A DNA stretch of 10,485 nt, taken from JABEVB01 sp049965775 (GTDB taxonomy: Bacteria > Planctomycetota > Phycisphaerae > WQYP01). The DNA is taken from assembly GCA_049965775.1 (NCBI GenBank), contig JBMFVX010000106.1, forward strand, positions 1-10,485. The letters run 5' to 3'. This document shows positions 5,806-10,485 of this stretch, piece after piece. A program made the translations under genes and the position numbers. The notes beneath the pieces were generated by a model that searched no databases, was not told the origin of the DNA, and saw nothing but the letters and a program-made list of their open reading frames with translations. Position 1 is the stretch's first letter; each line of letters starts with the position of its first letter.

Positions 5806-6870
5806 TTAAGCGGCGGTTGTGGATTGGCCAGCCGGCAACTCCACGGCCTCCGTCGGTTGGTTTGCAACATGGCGACTGTGCAAGTTCATGCGCAAGGCCG
5901 CATAAAAACCAAAAATAGCTCCTGCCAGGCCCGCGCTAATCTGGGCTACCGGCAGCAGGCCCGCCGGCGCAAATGCCGCCACGCCCGGATACGTCGGCGT
6001 TTTATGCAGCACAATCAGGTAGCTTGTCATTAAACCAATGGGCACCGCGCTAAACAAAGCCCAGGTGGTCACGGTCGAAAACACCAGCGCCGCGATGAAG
6101 GCCGCCAACCCAAAACTCACAAATGCCGCGAATAATTCCTGATTCACCGCCTGCGACTGGGCCAAAAGCATCATGAGCGATTCTCCGATCGCCAGTGTCA
6201 ACGCAAAGCCTGCGGCGTTGACCGTCAACGCCATGCCGGCCGATTGACGATCGTCCCCGGCAACGACATTGCGCGCCGAGTATGGCATAAGCAGGCCATC
6301 GGGCGCAGGCCCGGTTTGCCAGGGGCCGTCCATACCCAGCATGTGCAGCCATATTTGATTACCGCCAAGCAGTCGAAATATCACCCGGCCGGCCAATTCA
6401 CCGATGAGCACAAAAATAAACCAGTAAACGCTCTGCAGCGTGAGCAGCCGCCATGTTCGCGGCAATTCGTGCGGGTGCGCCAGCAGCAGCGGCGTGATGG
6501 GTCCCCATTTAATCGCCACCCACATAAGCCCCAGCGCAGCGGTAAAAAAGCCCGCGTGCGGACCATCCGGCCAGGTGATGAGTGTGCCCACGAGTACCGC
6601 CAGCAGCAGTGCTGCCAGCAGCAGAAGTTCCGAGCTTAAATTCACCGCGGGCCCCCAGGCCAAAAGCGATGGGCCAAAAAGCCAGGGCGACGCCATCAGT
6701 TTGTCTGCAACGAAACTGAAAATAAACGCCGCCGCCCCAACGGCCAGCACATAGCGCACCTGCCGCAGCATGTTAAACCAGAAAAGCGCCCGATGGTTGA
6801 CATGTTCCGGTCGCCAGTGCCCCGGCGATCCGGCATGATGTTGTTCTTGCATATTGATGGGTCCTGTCAC
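5806..6870 (-). CDS. Polytopic membrane protein of unknown function, about eight transmembrane segments
   Basis: I do not recognise the family. The 354-residue product has a polar, His-rich N-terminus (about 1-35) and then hydrophobic segments near 39-58, 81-100, 107-124, 142-166, 213-237, 246-264, 266-287 and 304-326. A short polar tail ends the protein. The loop at 167-211 (with GPWQTGPAPDGLLMPYSARN) is the longest and may be extracytoplasmic. Aromatic and Pro/Gly residues lie at the helix ends, but no transporter or enzyme motif is evident. The GTG at 6870 overlaps the stop of the upstream propeller gene as GTGA and has AGGA six bases upstream. An ATG at 6852 is also possible, with AGGA nine bases upstream; it would remove six residues. 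Tight linkage to the giant propeller protein and to the haem kinase suggests a joint role at the cell envelope, but that is context only. Confidence 0.85.
   Translation of the reverse strand: MTGPINMQEQHHAGSPGHWRPEHVNHRALFWFNMLRQVRYVLAVGAAAFIFSFVADKLMASPWLFGPSLLAWGPAVNLSSELLLLAALLLAVLVGTLITWPDGPHAGFFTAALGLMWVAIKWGPITPLLLAHPHELPRTWRLLTLQSVYWFIFVLIGELAGRVIFRLLGGNQIWLHMLGMDGPWQTGPAPDGLLMPYSARNVVAGDDRQSAGMALTVNAAGFALTLAIGESLMMLLAQSQAVNQELFAAFVSFGLAAFIAALVFSTVTTWALFSAVPIGLMTSYLIVLHKTPTYPGVAAFAPAGLLPVAQISAGLAGAIFGFYAALRMNLHSRHVANQPTEAVELPAGQSTTAA
6867..6870 (-). other. GTGA stop-start overlap
   Basis: The TGA stop of the propeller gene (6867-6869) shares bases with the GTG start (6868-6870) of the membrane-protein gene. 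This four-base overlap is the common sign of translational coupling. The alternative ATG at 6852 would make it a short gap instead. Confidence 0.65.
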
Positions 6871-9800
6871 TTGGCATCCTGCTGATGAAACACCAGCACG
6901 CTGGAGTCTACCTCGAACACCAGGCCATTGTTTACCACATCCCAGCGGGCGATATCAGGCCCGTTGGGATCGCCGGCGGAGCGAACCAGCCGTTTGGCCA
7001 GCACAAGCGAGCCATTGTCAAGTCGGCCTGTGGAATCGGTCTGCTTCGCCAAAAAGAGTTTAACCGCACTTTGAGCCGTGCCAAGCGGCCCCCGGCCGAG
7101 TATCGCCAAATCCGGATCGGCCAATCTCATAGATTGCACCGGCGGCGTTTGACCGGCAAAGTTCACCCGCCAGCGCACATGGCCGCTGCCGGTGGCAAAG
7201 GCCATTACATTGGCGTTGGTCTGCACAATAACAGTGTCCTGGTTGAGCAGGCTGTACGTGGGCACGGTTATGCCCGGTGCGGTGCTTAAGCCCGCGACTA
7301 TCGTGCGCCAGCGCGTGCGGCCGTCCTGCCGATTAAGGCACTCAAGGCGCCTGCCGTGCACAACAATAACGCCATCCTGCGTAAGTTGTGATGCGCCCGG
7401 CAGCAGCATGGGTAAATGCCGCCGATACCATAGCGGCGCTTCCAAGCCGCCTTGCAGGTCATACGCCAAAACTCCATGAAGGCCCGCGGCGTACAGCGTG
7501 CCGCCGGTGCCAACCTTGGCCCAGTAGGCCGGGTCGCCCGAGGGCAAATGAATCACCCCGGCCAACTTGCCGTCCGAGGCTTTGAGCATTACCAGCGTGT
7601 CGGCTGGCAGGCCGATAAATACCACAATGCGGTTGGCCGCCGCCACCAGGTGTTGGGGTATGCCCCAGTGCGCCAGAGATAGCGGCTTGAGCCAAGCCGG
7701 TTGACCCGTGCTGATGCTGATGGCCGAAACCTGCTGCGGGCCCAGCACCAGCAGCCGCGAGCGAGTAAGCCGCACATCGGTAAAGGTCGCCGCGCCCAGG
7801 GCCTGCACCAGGCGCCGTTGCCGCCGCCGGGCCATCTGATTGGCCAGATAGGTGCCATTACCACTCATCTGTTGTTGAATAAATTGATTGTTAATAAAAA
7901 TCGGGCCGCCGCCGATAAGTACCTGCGGCGCCATGATCCGATTGGGCAAATGCAGGTTTTTAGCCTGCTGCACCAGGCGGTGCGACCAAAGCTCTTTGCC
8001 GGTTGCGGCATCGAGCGCAAAAGCCCGGCTTGATGTAATGAACACCGCGGTTTGTCCGACGTAACCCATCAGCGCCGCATGCACCATTTGCCGCAGGCGG
8101 TAGTGCCATAATTCTTCGCCGGTTTGGCTGTTCATGGCCAGTATGCTCGTGACCTGCCCTTGCACCTGCTGGACCATATAGATGTCGCCGCGCTGATACC
8201 GCGGCGATGTCTCGATGGGCCGCATCAGACTACCGCTCACCGGCGTGAGTATGGTAAAGCCTGAATGGAGGGTCCAATTCAGTTGAGGCAAATGCACCAA
8301 TGCCCCGGCCGGTGCCTGTGAAATAAGCGTTGAAACCAGCCCGGCAAAGTTGACGCTCCGGCCGGCAATCGCTGCGTCAAAGGTGGGGTATTCCCGTAAA
8401 CCGCGCTGTGCCAACTGCAGAGCCAGGTTCCAACGCCCCAAGTGCCTGGCGCACCGGGCGAGCTGCGCCAAAACCCTGGCCTGCACCTGGCCGGCGGCCC
8501 GCCGCTGCAGCCAATACAAGGTGCGGCTTGCGGTACGCCAGTGTGCGGCCGCAGTTTGCATGGTCGCAAGGCGCCAGGCGGCGCTCATTGCAGCGTGGCT
8601 GTTGGGGTAGCGCCGTATGATTGCCGCCAGCGGCTGTCCGTCGCCATTGGCCGTTGCAAGTAACTGCTGCTGGGCCTGATCTTCAAAAGTCTGGTAGGCC
8701 GTGCGGCCGGCCGGAGTCGCCATGGCGCGTGCAATCGCAGTTTCAGCGGCGATGCCCGCCAGCATGGTGGCATTGGCCAAACGCAGCGGTGCCTGACGGT
8801 AAGCGTCGCTGGAGAGCATTTGCTGCAGCAGCGAAATAGCGCTGGCGACTTGTCCTGTGCGTAAATCCAGCGAGGCTGTTTCCATGCGCCACTGCACCTG
8901 CTGCTGCGGGGCACGGGCGGTTTGCTGGGCAATGGTTAAATAAAAGCGTGCCCGTGGTTGCGTCGCCGCCGCCTTGCCCAGCCGATGGCCGAAATCAAGG
9001 CTGATGCGGAATATGCGATGAAGCAACGTCCGCTGGCCCTGCGAAATCGCCAGATTTGCCGCCTGCTGCATCAGTTGCTGCGACATGTTGTAGTGCTGCG
9101 TTCGAAAGGCGATTTCGGCCAGGGTAAGCCGCGGCTCAACGGCGTCGGGGTGTTTGTCTATCCGGGCCTGGTTGTATGCCAGCGCCGTTTGCCATCGAGC
9201 CAACCCGCTGGCAAAAGTGTCGCCGACCACCAGCACTTCCTGCCGCGTCACCAAGATGTTGCCGAGTTGACCGGGTTGATTGTGCAGGCCCGCCGGCCAC
9301 GCAATGAGCTTGGGCGCTGCCGGCCCGCCGGTGGCGCTTACCAGCAGCAGGCCCGTTGTAAGCGGTACATACAGGTAGTTTTGGCTTAGCATGGGTCGCC
9401 CGGCCAGCTTGCCAAACCGCGAAATCTGCGGCGAACGCCACGCGACTGTTCCGCTGTCAATATTCACGCCTACCGCGCGATGCCCCACCAAAATAAGTTG
9501 ATGGTTCAGTACGCCGGCTGTGATCCGTGCGGCACTGAGTTTGTTGCAGGGCAGGGTTTGCAGAAGCTGGCCCGTCCAGCGGTTGTATATGCGGATGGTG
9601 CCGTTGGTGGGCTGCCCGCTGTCGGCCACAACGAGCCGCCCATCCGCCACGATTGGCGCATTAAGTTGCCATGGTGGTGTGCGCTTCATTTGGCCCCAGT
9701 ACACAGCCTGCTGCGGCGTATGATCGCTTGGGGTCAGGTGCAACCATAAAATGCGTCCCAGCGTGGCGTCTACCGCCATATCCGCGCCCTTGCCGGTGGC

Positions 9801-10485
9801 AATGTATATTTCGCCCCCGGCCATGGCGGTCAGCACATCCAGCGTGCCTACGCTGTAGCCTGCATGGGCAATGGTGCACAAGTAGTGCCGCCATATCAGG
9901 CTGCCGTCTGAGAGTTTGAGTTTTATAAGATAAAGCTGCATGGGTTGCGATGCGCCGCCGCTGGCGCGAGCCAACAAATAAACGGCGTGTGAGTCTGTCA
10001 GGGGCGAGGTAATAAAACTCAGCGAAACGCCGCGTGGCTGGCTGGGGGCTAAATCCCGGCTGTTGACCGTCCATTGCAAGTCGCCGTTGGTTGCGTCAAG
10101 GCAAACCAGCCGATTGGCCGGCGTCGCCATCATCCAATAATATTGTATGGGAGTGCTACCCTGGGAGTGGGTCGGCAACACCGCCAAAACCCGATTGCCC
10201 TGCAACGTGCAGGTTAAATGATCCAGCCCGGATGCCAGCAAATTAAGGTTCTGCGCCAACCCGTTGGCCTGGTCGGGGTTCGACGCCGGATACCGCCACT
10301 GCACATACCCAGATGCGGCATTTACCGCCTCAATCTGGTCCACCATATGCAGGTATACCGTGCCATTTTGATAGGTCGGAAAATCATATAATATTGTCGG
10401 CAACTTCATTGTTTGCGTTTGATTAAACTGGTTGTACGCAACCACACCGCCTGAAAACGCCGTCACGGCCTGCTGCAGTGCCTGC
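6867..10485 (-). CDS. Giant PQQ-like beta-propeller / helical-repeat / beta-propeller protein, 5' end beyond window
   Basis: At least 1,205 residues are present. The frame is open to the right edge, so the N-terminus is missing; a GTG at 10466 has no good Shine-Dalgarno and is probably internal. Numbering is from that GTG. The N-terminal part (about 20-420) has PQQ/BamB-type blade ends of the form 'D..TG...W': ASGYVQW (51-57), DATNGDLQW (124-132), SDGSLIW (186-192), DATLGRILW (233-241) and NIDSGTVAW (335-343). Residues 425-700 are helical, Gln/Ala-rich and TPR-like (RWQTALAYNQARI; RHLGRWNLALQLAQRGLREYP). A second propeller (about 735-1199) follows: NSQTGEELW (779-787), DAATGKELW (819-827), SISTGQPAW (917-925), NRQDGRTRW (1045-1053) and ATGSGHVRW (1091-1099). 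Such proteins are usually exported scaffolds or binding proteins, and the PQQ-like fold does not imply that PQQ is bound. Export cannot be checked because the N-terminus is absent. Its stop overlaps the start of the membrane-protein gene, so the two are translationally coupled. Confidence 0.92.
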   Translation of the reverse strand, partial: QALQQAVTAFSGGVVAYNQFNQTQTMKLPTILYDFPTYQNGTVYLHMVDQIEAVNAASGYVQWRYPASNPDQANGLAQNLNLLASGLDHLTCTLQGNRVLAVLPTHSQGSTPIQYYWMMATPANRLVCLDATNGDLQWTVNSRDLAPSQPRGVSLSFITSPLTDSHAVYLLARASGGASQPMQLYLIKLKLSDGSLIWRHYLCTIAHAGYSVGTLDVLTAMAGGEIYIATGKGADMAVDATLGRILWLHLTPSDHTPQQAVYWGQMKRTPPWQLNAPIVADGRLVVADSGQPTNGTIRIYNRWTGQLLQTLPCNKLSAARITAGVLNHQLILVGHRAVGVNIDSGTVAWRSPQISRFGKLAGRPMLSQNYLYVPLTTGLLLVSATGGPAAPKLIAWPAGLHNQPGQLGNILVTRQEVLVVGDTFASGLARWQTALAYNQARIDKHPDAVEPRLTLAEIAFRTQHYNMSQQLMQQAANLAISQGQRTLLHRIFRISLDFGHRLGKAAATQPRARFYLTIAQQTARAPQQQVQWRMETASLDLRTGQVASAISLLQQMLSSDAYRQAPLRLANATMLAGIAAETAIARAMATPAGRTAYQTFEDQAQQQLLATANGDGQPLAAIIRRYPNSHAAMSAAWRLATMQTAAAHWRTASRTLYWLQRRAAGQVQARVLAQLARCARHLGRWNLALQLAQRGLREYPTFDAAIAGRSVNFAGLVSTLISQAPAGALVHLPQLNWTLHSGFTILTPVSGSLMRPIETSPRYQRGDIYMVQQVQGQVTSILAMNSQTGEELWHYRLRQMVHAALMGYVGQTAVFITSSRAFALDAATGKELWSHRLVQQAKNLHLPNRIMAPQVLIGGGPIFINNQFIQQQMSGNGTYLANQMARRRQRRLVQALGAATFTDVRLTRSRLLVLGPQQVSAISISTGQPAWLKPLSLAHWGIPQHLVAAANRIVVFIGLPADTLVMLKASDGKLAGVIHLPSGDPAYWAKVGTGGTLYAAGLHGVLAYDLQGGLEAPLWYRRHLPMLLPGASQLTQDGVIVVHGRRLECLNRQDGRTRWRTIVAGLSTAPGITVPTYSLLNQDTVIVQTNANVMAFATGSGHVRWRVNFAGQTPPVQSMRLADPDLAILGRGPLGTAQSAVKLFLAKQTDSTGRLDNGSLVLAKRLVRSAGDPNGPDIARWDVVNNGLVFEVDSSVLVFHQQDAK

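Noticed and set aside
5353..6033. Open frame (226 codons) on the + strand across the kinase and membrane-protein genes
   Set aside because: Antisense to two genes, Cys/Arg/Gly rich, no motif.

Overview
The window is a compact, moderately GC-rich bacterial segment. Six protein-coding genes fill almost all of it, and the longest non-coding gap is about 220 bases. One gene at the left edge is on the + strand. The other five all run right to left on the - strand. A very large protein with PQQ-type beta-propellers flanking a helical-repeat middle, together with a c-type-heme sensor kinase of the DUF3365 kind, suggests a member of the Planctomycetota, perhaps of the Phycisphaerae. This is inferred from protein style only; there is no rRNA or marker gene to confirm it.

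Layout, left to right. (1) 46-504 (+): a small multi-pass membrane protein that looks shorter than its relatives, possibly because of a frameshift at its 5' end. (2) 591-1457 (-): a Fpg/Nei-family DNA glycosylase that lacks the usual proline after the initiator Met and has Arg where the conserved Lys should be. (3) 1463-2362 (-): sucD. (4) 2447-3622 (-): sucC. (5) about 3841-5763 (-): a membrane histidine kinase with an extracytoplasmic CxxCH haem-binding site. (6) 5806-6870 (-): an unrecognised protein with about eight membrane spans. (7) 6867-10485 (-): a giant PQQ-propeller/helical-repeat protein that runs off the right edge.

In transcription order on the - strand there are two blocks. The first is the propeller protein, the membrane protein and the kinase. 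Its first two genes overlap by four bases (GTGA), and the kinase follows after a few dozen bases. This looks like an envelope/sensory operon. After a 218-base gap with short hairpins, the second block is sucC, sucD and the glycosylase gene. sucC and sucD together make succinyl-CoA synthetase of the TCA cycle. They are separated by 84 bases that hold an 8-bp perfect inverted repeat. The glycosylase gene starts 5 bases after sucD, with its Shine-Dalgarno sequence inside the end of sucD, so its translation is probably coupled to sucD.

The most interesting point is the glycosylase. Its N-terminus reads Met-Glu-Gly-Pro instead of Met-Pro-Glu-Gly-Pro. Glu at position 2 should block removal of Met, so Met1 itself would sit where the catalytic proline normally sits. 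No mobile element, CRISPR array, tRNA, rRNA or phage gene was seen.
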